Below are positions 55,701-61,793 of a stretch of DNA of 64,000 nucleotides, piece after piece. The stretch comes from JAZSNL01 sp045536365 (GTDB lineage Bacteria; Bacillota_I; Bacilli_A; ML615J-28; CAG-313): positions 1 through 64,000 of the forward strand of contig JAZSNL010000016.1 in NCBI GenBank assembly GCA_045536365.1. Reading direction: 5' to 3'. Under the pieces are notes generated by a model, which searched no databases, had not been told where the DNA came from, and saw only the letters and a program-made list of their open reading frames with translations. Positions within the stretch are counted from its first letter, which is position 1. Every line of letters begins with the position of its first letter. Made by a program: the position numbers and the translations under genes.

Positions 55701-58383
55701 CGTTAATAGCAATATCATAGAATGCATCGTTATTTAATAACTTGTTAACTTCAAATTTGAAATTATTAATATCAACGCCTTCTAATTTAACTAATTCTTT
55801 ATATTGATCTAAAATTGCTTGTAAAACTTTAATTTCATTTTCCCATTCAACTTCTGAGAAATCTGGAGTTGCAGAAACAATATCAAATTTAACTAATGCT
55901 GCTGTTAATAGACCTTCTTTAGCATTATCATCACCAAGAATATTTAATGTTAATACAGTTTCAATCGCAGCTTTAAGAGTATCAATTGCTTTGTCACTTG
56001 TTAAATCCATTGAAGAAATTTGAAGTGATAAAACATTTAATTCATTTAAGTCTTTAGCTAATTCTAAAATATCTTCAATATCTTCTGTCCATTGTTCATT
56101 AGATAAATTAGTTAGTTTAATATATCCATTGAATTCTGGTAAGCCATTAGTTTTAAATGTTTGATTTAATACACCATCTAAAACAGGAGCAACAACAACA
56201 GGAATTAAAGAAGAATCAAAAATAGTTGTTAAAGTATCTTTAGCAGTAACAAATTTATCATTATCTTCTAAGATATCAGTAACTAATTCCATACCACCTT
56301 TGAAATCATCTAAACTATCAAAGCCTAATAATTTAAACATATCATAAGCTTCAACTAAATTTAGTAAATCTTCTTTCCAAGCAATAGCATCAGTATTAAT
56401 TTCAAAACTTAAGTTACCTGTTAATTTCTTAACAGCTTCTAAGTTAACAGCTACACATGTGCCAATGTTTAATACTAATTCAAAACTTTCCGCTTCAAAT
56501 AATTTTTCAACAACTTCTTTTAATACTTCAGTGTTAAGATCGAATAAATCAATCATTTGTTCTGCTTCAGGATCAAATAATTTTGATGCAGCTTTTAATA
56601 CTTCAGTATATGCATCCATTTCTTGTTCCCAATCAACATCCATTAAAGCATTAAAGTTATCTGTTTGACCAGCAGCTTCTAACATTGTATGTAATGATTC
56701 ATTACCTGTTGCATAATTAAATGCAATTGGGATAAGTAATTGATCAAACAAATCTAAGTTAGCAACTTTAACTAGCATTTGAGCAACAGTTTCAAGTTTT
56801 TCTTCATTTCTTAATACTTCTCTGAAGAATTCATTTCCATTAAATCCGTTAAGAGTTTCAATACCTAAGTCTTGGAATGTATCATAGATACCAACTAATT
56901 TAACTAAATCATTTTTCCAATTGATTCCAGTTAAATCTGGGTTTTTATCCATTGTTCCAATTAAATTTTCAACGGCTTCAATTCTTAATGCAGTATTAAC
57001 AAGAACAGGTAATAAGTTATTGATTAATTCAGTATCACCTAAATGTTCAACAACATTAACTAATACATCTGGATTCATTGTTAAGTAATTAAATTCACTT
57101 GAGAAGATATCTAACTTATAAACTTCTTTAACTGCATCAAGGATAAGTTCAATATCTTGATCCCAGTTAATATAACGAAGTTCTAAGAAATCACCTTGTT
57201 GATTTGCTTTTGTAAGTAAATCTTTTAAGCCAAGTTTTAACATTTCTTCATCTTCATAAAGGAATTCAACTGCAACAGGCATTAATTCAGGTAATAATTG
57301 AGAGTATTTTAATTCATCTAAAGCATTATTAACTTCTGCTTGAGACCATTTAAATAAATCTTCTTTTGCAAATTTACCTTCTAATGCGTTAACTGCATAA
57401 ACGAATGTGATTAATTCTTCACGAACCGGAATTCTTTGAGTTTCAGTTTCAATTACTAATAACGAATCAAAAGTAATTGTACTAAATGAATCACCAAAGA
57501 AATATGCTGAACCTTCAACTACTTTACCAATACCACTTTCATAGTATGAGTCAACGAAGCCAAATAATAAATCAGCAACTGATTCACCTTCTTCAGATAC
57601 GTTTGCTTTATCGCCATCAATCATTTCAGCGATCGCATCTCTTGTCTCAGGAGATGCTTCAGCAAGAACTGAGCAAATTCCAGCGATAGGTGCAAATAAA
57701 ATAATAATTACTGCTAAACCTTTTAACACACCGATAACTGCGCCCCATACATTAGAGCGATATTTCCATGGTTTTGGTGCATCATTAGCGGCAACAGAAA
57801 CTACTACGTCATCCATTCCTAAATCGCTTTCTGATACTACTACAGTTTCTTCAGCTGTTGAATCTTTTTGTTCTTCTGATTCTTCAGCTACTTCTTCTGT
57901 AGCATTTGCAGCTTTCTTTTTCTTAACAGCTCTAACAATTAACCATACAATATGAGTAATTAGGCGAATAATAGGAGTTACTAAGAATGTAACGACTGTG
58001 ATGGCCATTAATCCTACTCCTCTTACTAAGCCAGAAACCACATTGTAGAATAGGTCATAAGTAGCTTTGCCTTCAATTAATAAACTTTCACCATTAGGAA
58101 TCATTTCTTGTCCTAAAAGAACAACAACATCCCAAATAGTTTTACAGTTTGAGGCATCGCCTTGAACCATACCCTTAAGAAGTTCTACAGCGGCTCCTTT
58201 AGAGTTTAGTAAAGTAGCTGCATCACCGAATATTAGCCATGCAAGAATTAGCATTACTAATATTACAGCTGTCCACGTAAGTTCTCTTCTAGCTTTTGCG
58301 AAGAAGCCCCATACAGCGAACAAGATTACCATTAATAAGCATCCCAAACCTACTAATAGTAAAGCTGAGCTAATAAAATCCAT
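43798..58383 (-). CDS. Giant membrane-anchored surface protein with about 179-residue repeats
   Basis: A 4,861-residue protein, roughly 0.53 MDa. Four membrane segments lie at about 5-28, 36-53, 122-152 and 213-240. Basic stretches (AKARRE; VKKKK) and an acidic linker (160-205) lie on the inner side, so everything after residue 240 is predicted to be outside. From about residue 400 to the end the sequence is one array of acidic, Leu/Ala-rich helical repeats. Units are marked by Trp-x-x-Glu/Asp (DWEQE, NWKND) and LGALEYIF-type motifs. There is no LPXTG, signal peptide cleavage site or enzyme motif. GTG at 58416 is also open, but AGAGGTGAAATT favours the ATG at 58383. The upstream neighbour shares its architecture. 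The N-terminus faintly recalls CvpA. Function unknown; I suspect an adhesin, tether or wall-spanning scaffold. Confidence 0.9.
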   Translation of the reverse strand: MDFISSALLLVGLGCLLMVILFAVWGFFAKARRELTWTAVILVMLILAWLIFGDAATLLNSKGAAVELLKGMVQGDASNCKTIWDVVVLLGQEMIPNGESLLIEGKATYDLFYNVVSGLVRGVGLMAITVVTFLVTPIIRLITHIVWLIVRAVKKKKAANATEEVAEESEEQKDSTAEETVVVSESDLGMDDVVVSVAANDAPKPWKYRSNVWGAVIGVLKGLAVIIILFAPIAGICSVLAEASPETRDAIAEMIDGDKANVSEEGESVADLLFGFVDSYYESGIGKVVEGSAYFFGDSFSTITFDSLLVIETETQRIPVREELITFVYAVNALEGKFAKEDLFKWSQAEVNNALDELKYSQLLPELMPVAVEFLYEDEEMLKLGLKDLLTKANQQGDFLELRYINWDQDIELILDAVKEVYKLDIFSSEFNYLTMNPDVLVNVVEHLGDTELINNLLPVLVNTALRIEAVENLIGTMDKNPDLTGINWKNDLVKLVGIYDTFQDLGIETLNGFNGNEFFREVLRNEEKLETVAQMLVKVANLDLFDQLLIPIAFNYATGNESLHTMLEAAGQTDNFNALMDVDWEQEMDAYTEVLKAASKLFDPEAEQMIDLFDLNTEVLKEVVEKLFEAESFELVLNIGTCVAVNLEAVKKLTGNLSFEINTDAIAWKEDLLNLVEAYDMFKLLGFDSLDDFKGGMELVTDILEDNDKFVTAKDTLTTIFDSSLIPVVVAPVLDGVLNQTFKTNGLPEFNGYIKLTNLSNEQWTEDIEDILELAKDLNELNVLSLQISSMDLTSDKAIDTLKAAIETVLTLNILGDDNAKEGLLTAALVKFDIVSATPDFSEVEWENEIKVLQAILDQYKELVKLEGVDINNFKFEVNKLLNNDAFYDIAINAIDELIESDIVLAILPDVIQTKVLPLIEKSIEDEGALAGVLEEVTSQEILVALQEILSVVKDAKYIGVFDVAFDKAPLETLKLNEVDRILNIVDVLLGNVLFEGHEGQVLRIVLKVLKVMDVEKGYFDGINFAEERLLILEAIETLRPILNDYKFFNENQFNIDLEYLTNQVNSRILVNALQVIVGQYEAEGTNYLTYSKLVELLLPDLYEKLVVEKNMIPDQFQGIVDILDISNMSGADLLSDIRTLVYVADQAIELNAQEFMSNGALQLDNAIIDNIIDALKDVTMFDGKGAEVIVWVYDNFLKETLAKQNIDVEITLDDLAGIDFKAEGDKLKVVLHGISDLLDANGLISVSDFNRFIKEKAYLEADFANVENAREIIAVLSNLTQLDTLEVILELAFPVLLNKFENNFDLTFWKEAELTGEQLAEDVRSLLSIVQLVTDETEILTYLTNDWTGDLNFGDEKVAALQQIVAKVFELNLLKGYESNLISSILTSVLAKQDKIKVEDFALETIEDWSKESETIQGLFPLLADFLEENNILTVEDVRLFIDKKLYLDGALIKNENIAIAADLLAVLSGSKLVGNAVVAILPLIPDPIVTTTNEKGTFEISSKAFRELAAEDFQADLLTLSQIIDLVLPLDLVEIYENQVNTELVLNAESLNIVATAIERLYDLNLVSKCIDELYVEALNYVGGIAKLDFTITLDDIKAVDFEQEFALLASIVRESEDLVKALNARYLKDVINFVLEDTYKEYSSWTDELVAGIARVLRPATQLQTIGVLWPVAADMIRPYIDKTGLPLAFLRYYLEVEYTAESLAEDLNTIVDIALEAVELGAIEYIFTKDIQEISLAPAANILGLVQQLHLVADIEPELVEFGVNYALSLINFDNEFVVTLDEAEAINYVEEMAMLQNVVLQLQKVLDAAKLSSLSDVMTFIETGNYTDLAFYIAYKDVAYNALDAVAMLADSQILASLAPEAVVFLKDIADNANMNVDFLAYTGEELLEDVRAITSIAKDAVALGALEFIKNKELNNIDTDLLATIVDKVLALNIINGNEAELTAFGLNKLAEKVKLNVTVEADDFAFDWAQEKESIVDIVKQLGAFLTANEANSYPGAVEFFKGDEYKDADFWTENDKANVNKVAEIVESVLELQLTESLLPYALALGFAKLDAMGYPAVFMEEYFEYEYNREKLLEDAHTLVEILINAVDLGALEYIFTKDIADLDLDYAANIIGNLYELNIVYDNAQDLFAYAGNILVDKLELGYQFGYDEKDFENVSIENEFAQLYAIVSELDTIVEDFGLTQLSSLIAFFTNKDFLDLNIYNEECVDNLIDILTAVSNMEALHEFYELAVYAGTGMSKGLDVKFLRELSQEELVQDVETVLVIVRQLRTCGLYEYINTNDIEHFDFAGINEIIAKVDEINALNKFAGEWANVVLELVASKLPYEFNAAALEGINWSQENAQLQVIVTELGQFLSENGIDGLATIFGFINSKEYAKTKFWTRNEFANVKHAFEIVDHVLDLQLANPALGWGLEYAIELASSKGLDISFLSALADNGSSAKPYDGEYNAAVLKADLDVIENIFDELVAFGLKEILENVVVDDFDFNYVNNAIELLQEIQLLTLVETDWIALAINEVAKAAKLDLTVSAAELEHINFTSENALFQEVITAASEFLFEANLNGYDEIASFIVNKDYANIQFYTVESLIEALDVVEALVKLELVQLGLNPLLEKGLELASEKGFNLTFFKGQFTNEELASDVVKVLNAVEVLLVDTNALHYAQVPAEFDLQFAELDAVVEALEYLADTHVLAEDNFGKVVEALLEGIEVTGLFDLSDVTMDEEVAAISGLINEVQGFARNWNLETVNDIKKVNYKDVSVYFTHQEEQLRHIINVLEYAKNDKLLSEILFPLLDKYMPANLYALAGVNEIYGKYAVMGEDITRIQNALEVLISLDLEAVFENQIEIPWFEIHAVKTILNEIFGMRYFNGVGRGAALVEALGFAELVDGNALDFAGDAAKLGDIYHSATHIIAQDEFPYHTFEDFSTAKLNPALFTKDAVIETLKDILRAYMDTTIYEQTGFLVLVVLLPVAEKALPEYYELLIADLSQEQLVEDFDALFNAAIAVRDSGVLNIQSADLDVLEAKLLEALELVMNTNMFFGKFEALGELVLRDFVNGFTLGQFNFEGSNFTAAELDRSLKALRDVIIPQLFDVLEALDVQTLQELSSKVNLDAVLELLADEADYDLVQELVANLVNLDVLRNNAYDLYNLVVAPLLDGKASKAFDLSFYADQESLLADFDTLVEVLAELDSLGAPAIISDYLNGTENYVIDYTRSEIANVISLVVNTQYFAQYQTEIANRLAKPILDIDYSNIDLVNEANNYFIPAYEKLAVVANELDLDTIAKLRAFSMSTFNWKRLVSDYVLGSQTVEGLQELSGSQLLAEALPIVLEKLSNSSIPGARFLAPNGLSTEALAEDYDSLLVAAQATLDFMYNEGQHVRDGKNISIENVEKAILALETVWNLHLAQGKHAEVVEAACGKLGVSISAYELRSIDWANELDAVSGMLEAALTIANTYGLHEARETYYYLKGLKDLGKVELVKEAYRLFMRDNYETTVEFFEALAASELVDVVALPIYRELTKSLSGNALILLDLSTYTNAELAEDLDSVAAIARNLFDSNAYQAYCTGTELTAAAESYIAEIIIDFFGLNIIDDKAQDAVEFISSYLGLDLTSLDLSNVNWDADGYAYAAHADAFVTLFNEVFLDVKGNLGTLGILGNEAVVEATIRLYDAFVTTTLAEEAGYWLVSEFVGPLAAKVDADSPLVNADRAKAVEFLADLSNIAKAFVNMGFFGNGANAVINLDAANGLTLLSTVLKNNTNLPAKLYEYLDKTINRVYAVGEFELNYEGISSKQTVKSLYALAKAAYGFAKTYVPQLSRTNLTVINTDQFQADFTSLVSQVADQAVLGQLLLPVARGAARMLATALPGFELFETLTTEEFNEKLINEYLPEVYELIEYAAELGLLEGKLSYKNTDPLMGIVDFLVTSELSKDNLTSVVTYLVRKLNVSTPELEAKLANINWNHEAALGNAFLSQLKYALNVSGVKLDDLSTLKNNEFLGYAQKALAELEDSYLLETLGRTLAIRLYNKVLGGRFQILKDLLSDANYTDADFVADYKVGVSMISDIIALDYFGAGSVYGKLDNKNANDEYAIASLVEAAFGLAIIEGHEQELVEKVFSRVSMLNGITVDYSLIADWSVEFAELVDVVNAAAAFAEAYENEFGKAVSVDGLEFAEISNANVKPLFLAAVQEVSETVIGQAAFTSIYNSNIKPLIEAAQPDFVDVLDLEELDPSEWANELGKLLTIYEDVESVLAGGSINGTFADLANIMAQLFGLNGEEGLAAVKADPKKYLDVVINYLPNAVTQGLTIDTDEVYDQALSGTDAYVAAYLAEADAFYDILVAFDQVFGGNVADLDLGSIETKTWQEINTVLAAVNNSISLRGILVKVIGDTITDMGSASTDVNITDLVSDAFWDQYNNDSYDPAHWTAEELTYIAQILALSKELDMGSLDLKAVELGSSLADIDVANANNFNVAQAGFKQLLQLVAMTNTLDITKLGEDGILYDYIVNVAGLLSNSDIAEFGAMPSGVAAFAEIANIIDVLEETKTLSGSMSTAMIARSTADMADLFKSIISSEVLRGILPVLVNKTIAEQSATSGSNTVTIAEFVSDEYNAINWESATDAQWNKFWSDDQLELLAKLVKLANSLGANTKLFDLPTGLTVVNAHNIAIADFDGYLASAGLYSLLQLINHTEIFDITALQGTDGIINKAVEANGSLTMVKPLGQLAASATEAEWDEEIYSVVASIDAINALVGTTGTIALDDKILELVKTDTDAVEEFLTLVNSSTILRTMLPDMMYNTIVAAIVEVTGLPESTAEGYIEASSNATMTWLRAQEGPSATMANETEWNTEIANICAILVNPTLVF
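43805..57400 (-). repeat. Tandem repeat array inside the giant gene
   Basis: Trp codons marking one repeat position fall at 57163, 56917, 56629, 56377, 56089 and 55843. The spacings are 246, 288, 252, 288 and 246 bases, so half-units of about 83 and 96 residues alternate and a full unit is about 179 residues. Further down, equivalent sites at 52456, 51880, 51346 and 50749 are 178-199 residues apart. LGALEYIFTKDI-type segments near 53190 and 52080 are two units apart. Copies are diverged at DNA level. Dividing array length by period gives on the order of 25 units. Confidence 0.8.
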
Positions 58384-58418
58384 AATTTCACCTCTTTTAT
58401 TTATGACTTTACTCACTT

Positions 58419-58447
58419 ATTTTACCAAATTATTAAAAATTTTGCAA
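58419..58447 (-). promoter_or_regulatory. Promoter of the giant gene
   Basis: Minus-strand TTGCAA (58442-58447), 17-base spacer, TGGTAAAAT with the -10 at 58419-58424 and a TG extension. It lies about 36 bases before the ATG at 58383. The remaining gap to the terminator at 58571 is AT-rich and shows no gene. Confidence 0.7.
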
Positions 58448-58570
58448 GTGATTACTTATATTTTTCAGCAATTTTGATACCATTTTTTTACATTTGTTTT
58501 CTTCTTCTTTAAAACAATAATTTAAAATAAGCTAAAAAATAGGAAATTTTCAATAAGATAAAAAAATAAA

Positions 58571-58602
58571 AAAGACTTATGCAATTATATGCATAAGTCT
58601 TT
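58571..58602 (-). terminator. Terminator of the 1,041-codon gene
   Basis: Perfect 13-base arms AAAGACTTATGCA and TGCATAAGTCTTT around a six-base loop; the minus-strand stem continues into TTTATTTTTTTATC. It separates the two giant genes into different transcription units. Confidence 0.92.
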
Positions 58603-58616
58603 AAAAATATTCCTTT

Positions 58617-61600
58617 TTAAGCTAATCCTAACATCTCTAAAATAGATTTTGCAAGCGCAGATTCTTCAACTCTTTCTTTCAATTCAGTATTAGTTTCCAA
58701 GTTAAAATTATCTGGATCTGCATGATAAATTTCAAATACATCTTCTAAAATTACTGCTTCTTCCTCGAAATTTGCTTCACTTAAATCTATTTCACTACCT
58801 AAATATTCAGAAGCAACTTCATTAATAACATCCTTTGCAAGTTCATTATTTTCAAGATTTTTCAATTCATCAACCAACTTTTGAACTGTTTCTTCTTCTG
58901 TCATAGTTTCAGTTGTTAAATTAGTCATTGAATTAGCTAAATCAATTAAACCACCAATATTATCAGCTTGTTCATTTAACACATTTGGATCAGTAAAATC
59001 ATATTTATATGTTCCGTCATCATTCTTAGGAAGTTTATCATATCCATTAACACCAAGAGTTTCAACTAAAACCGTTCCTAATACTTTACTTGCAATAACG
59101 CTTCCGCTAGCTTCTTTCATTATCGCGCTAACATCAGATCCTTTAATAGAAGATAAATCTTCTGCACCTAATAAGCTTTCACTTGCAATATCATAAACAT
59201 TTAATGTTCTATTAATTTCGTTAGTCCAACCATTTGTTTTAATCAATTCTTTTTCAGCAGAATTAAATGTTAAATCAAATGATAAACTATCATCAATATT
59301 AGAAACTAATGTTCCGATTAAATCAAATATAATAGGCTCAAATATTTGAGATTCATTAAAGGCATCTAATACTTTACCTATTTGATTAATTGTTTCTTGA
59401 TCTCTTTGACCTGTTTCAGGATCAACTTCTAATATTGTTGTAAAATCTAATGAGCTTAAATCTCCACCACATAAATTAGAAATTTCGATGATTACATTTG
59501 CTAATTTACCAGGTTCTGTTTCCCAATCAACATTTTCAATTTCAAGTGTAATTCCATATTCTTCTAACATTGAATTCAATTCAAACGTATCAATCAAGAA
59601 GTTCATTAATTCAGTTTCATTACCTTTAATTAATCCAATATCAAATATTCTTTCTAATAGGTTTTTAATAGCTTCAGGATTATTTAAATCAATATTTCCC
59701 TCTTCACCAAACAGAATATTTAAATCCTTTAATCCATAAATGATTTCTACAATATTAATCATTTCTGCTTTAAATTCTTCAGAAGTTGTATTTTTTAAAG
59801 CTTCAAAATTTAATATTCCTTGAAGCCCTTCAGGGATTACACTATCTTCTTTTCCTGCTTGTGAGTTATATAAACTTTCTAATAATAATACGCCAGCTTT
59901 TCTAAATAAATCTGATTCAGCTACTTTACTAACGATATCTAGAGTAAGATCTTTATTATCTATAAAGTATTCAAATGAAATATTTTCCGCATTAATAACA
60001 GGAATTACTGAAAGAATAATATCAGCGATTTTTTCCGGTTCAGTTTCCCAGTTAATTTGTAAGTCATCCATTACATTTTCAGGGACATATTCTTTAATTG
60101 CTTCAACGCTTAATAGTGTTTTGATTAGCCCTTCTTCATGTCCATCAATAACAGTTAAATTGAAAATATTTATTATACTTTCCTTAATTAAAACTTCTTC
60201 ATCTTCACTAATAGGATCTAGTTTTTGGCTAGTTCCGTTTATTAATTCTTTACCTACTCCATATATTTTTTGAACTGTATCAACTAACAACACACTATCG
60301 TCTTTTAAAATTTTAAGAAGGTTTTCTTCTGTTATTAATTCTTCTAAATATTGAGTATCAATTTTATCAATTTTAGCTACTAATTCAGACAGTTTTTCCA
60401 CTGCAAAAGGTACACCTATCTTATTAATAATTTGTAATTTTAATAATGAATTAACAATATTACCAAAAGAATCTTTTAGTTTAGGGTCTTCAACAATACT
60501 TAACGGATCATTGATATCTATTTTTAAATCAACTGCTGCTACTGCAACTTCTTGAATAACATCTATTAACGTATCCATTTCTTTATTAATATCTATTTCC
60601 TTAATGCCAGATAAATTAATTTCAACCCCTTCAAAGTCTCCATTATCAACCGCATAACATAAATATTCAAATCCAACAGGTAAAATTATTTTTACTGATT
60701 GAATATTTTTTAATACATCACATATTTTAGTAACATCTTCTTCTGATACACCCGCAAAATCAAACATCACTTTTTCTTCAGTAACTTCTATTTTAGAAGT
60801 TATAACTGGTATAATTTGTCTTAAATTAGCATATTCTTCTACAAAATCTAATTTACCGTGTTCTGTTTTAACTGTTAATAGGCTACCAATATATTTAGCA
60901 TCTAAAGTTAAATCATTCTTTTTATCTCTTGTGATATTAAATATTTTTCTTGTAATACAAGAATCAAATTGATTATTAAATTCAGTAAATAATTCTTCTG
61001 TTGTTGAATTTGTTAAATCTTTATTAGGGGATTTTAAAAGCATTTCTAATAAGCTATTTAATCCACTCGTATCAGAACTAACAGTCACTTCTTCTGAATT
61101 TTCTGTGTTTTCAATAATTCCATATGTTTGTTCAAAATCATCAATTGCAAGTTTAGTAATTGATAATGTACCGAAAATTGGAATTAAAAACACAATAAAG
61201 AAAACTGCAAATTCTAAGAATCCCATCCCCATTCCTAATAAACGAGAAAATAATGTTTTTCTTTTCTTTACTTTCTTCCCTATTTTTTCATCAACTACTT
61301 TGTCATCAAAAATTAACATATTGAAAAAAGCGAGTATTAATCTTAGTATTGGTCCTATAATAGCAAATATTAAAATTGTACCTACTGTATAAATTACAAA
61401 TTTTAAAATTCCTACAGCTACGCTTTCCGCAAAGACTAATAATTCACTATTTGGTACATCTACACTGCCGTTTGTATAAATGTTTTCTTGAATCAATGTC
61501 ACCGCATAGTCTTTAACTGAAGTGAATCCTTCAATAATATTGTATTTACTTATGTCTGTTTCTAATATTTTTACCGCGATACTGCCTAAAAAGATTGCGA

Positions 61601-61742
61601 GTAAAACAAAAGGAACAACTATTGATATTACTCTTCTTGTTGATTTATTAAACCCAATAATAAACCCTCTTAATAAACAAAAAACAAGAGCTATCAATAC
61701 TAATAAATCTAATCCTAAATTAATATATTGTAAAACTGACAT
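58617..61742 (-). CDS. Paralogous membrane-anchored repeat surface protein
   Basis: A 1,041-residue protein with the same plan as the 4,861-residue neighbour. Membrane segments lie at about 7-30, 38-58, 105-143 and 166-198, with STRR after the first and a basic linker KKVKKRK before the last. The first two helices, with LLRGFIIGF, resemble CvpA. After residue 200 it is an acidic helical region with the same repeat marks: INWETEP (Trp at 60048) and VDWETEP (Trp at 59523) are 525 bases, or 175 residues, apart. A related EIDINKEM site lies a further 180 residues upstream. The frame is open to 61793, but TTAGGAGGCG precedes the ATG at 61742. It ends EMLGLA. Function unknown. Confidence 0.88.
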   Translation of the reverse strand: MSVLQYINLGLDLLVLIALVFCLLRGFIIGFNKSTRRVISIVVPFVLLAIFLGSIAVKILETDISKYNIIEGFTSVKDYAVTLIQENIYTNGSVDVPNSELLVFAESVAVGILKFVIYTVGTILIFAIIGPILRLILAFFNMLIFDDKVVDEKIGKKVKKRKTLFSRLLGMGMGFLEFAVFFIVFLIPIFGTLSITKLAIDDFEQTYGIIENTENSEEVTVSSDTSGLNSLLEMLLKSPNKDLTNSTTEELFTEFNNQFDSCITRKIFNITRDKKNDLTLDAKYIGSLLTVKTEHGKLDFVEEYANLRQIIPVITSKIEVTEEKVMFDFAGVSEEDVTKICDVLKNIQSVKIILPVGFEYLCYAVDNGDFEGVEINLSGIKEIDINKEMDTLIDVIQEVAVAAVDLKIDINDPLSIVEDPKLKDSFGNIVNSLLKLQIINKIGVPFAVEKLSELVAKIDKIDTQYLEELITEENLLKILKDDSVLLVDTVQKIYGVGKELINGTSQKLDPISEDEEVLIKESIINIFNLTVIDGHEEGLIKTLLSVEAIKEYVPENVMDDLQINWETEPEKIADIILSVIPVINAENISFEYFIDNKDLTLDIVSKVAESDLFRKAGVLLLESLYNSQAGKEDSVIPEGLQGILNFEALKNTTSEEFKAEMINIVEIIYGLKDLNILFGEEGNIDLNNPEAIKNLLERIFDIGLIKGNETELMNFLIDTFELNSMLEEYGITLEIENVDWETEPGKLANVIIEISNLCGGDLSSLDFTTILEVDPETGQRDQETINQIGKVLDAFNESQIFEPIIFDLIGTLVSNIDDSLSFDLTFNSAEKELIKTNGWTNEINRTLNVYDIASESLLGAEDLSSIKGSDVSAIMKEASGSVIASKVLGTVLVETLGVNGYDKLPKNDDGTYKYDFTDPNVLNEQADNIGGLIDLANSMTNLTTETMTEEETVQKLVDELKNLENNELAKDVINEVASEYLGSEIDLSEANFEEEAVILEDVFEIYHADPDNFNLETNTELKERVEESALAKSILEMLGLA

Positions 61743-61764
61743 GTTTCGCCTCCTAATTAGATTT

Positions 61765-61793
61765 ATTATAGCACACTTAATTTTCCTTTTCAA
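61765..61793 (-). promoter_or_regulatory. Promoter of the 1,041-codon gene, inside the end of murA
   Basis: Minus-strand TTGAAA (61788-61793), 17-base spacer and TGCTATAAT with a perfect -10 at 61765-61770. The -35 lies inside murA, whose stop is at 61777. Confidence 0.82.

Noticed and set aside
43805..57400. CRISPR array or DNA-level satellite
   Set aside because: The repeats are protein-level, about 540 bases long, diverged in DNA sequence and fully in frame; there are no short identical repeats with spacers.
44558..57689. Several plus-strand open frames of 60-107 codons inside the giant gene
   Set aside because: They are antisense shadows of the repeat codons, lack ribosome binding sites, and their translations are low-complexity Ser/Asn/Leu strings.
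58448..58570. Hidden small gene or RNA between the two giant genes
   Set aside because: Only AT-rich sequence is seen between the promoter and the terminator, with no frame carrying an RBS and no stable GC-containing stem.
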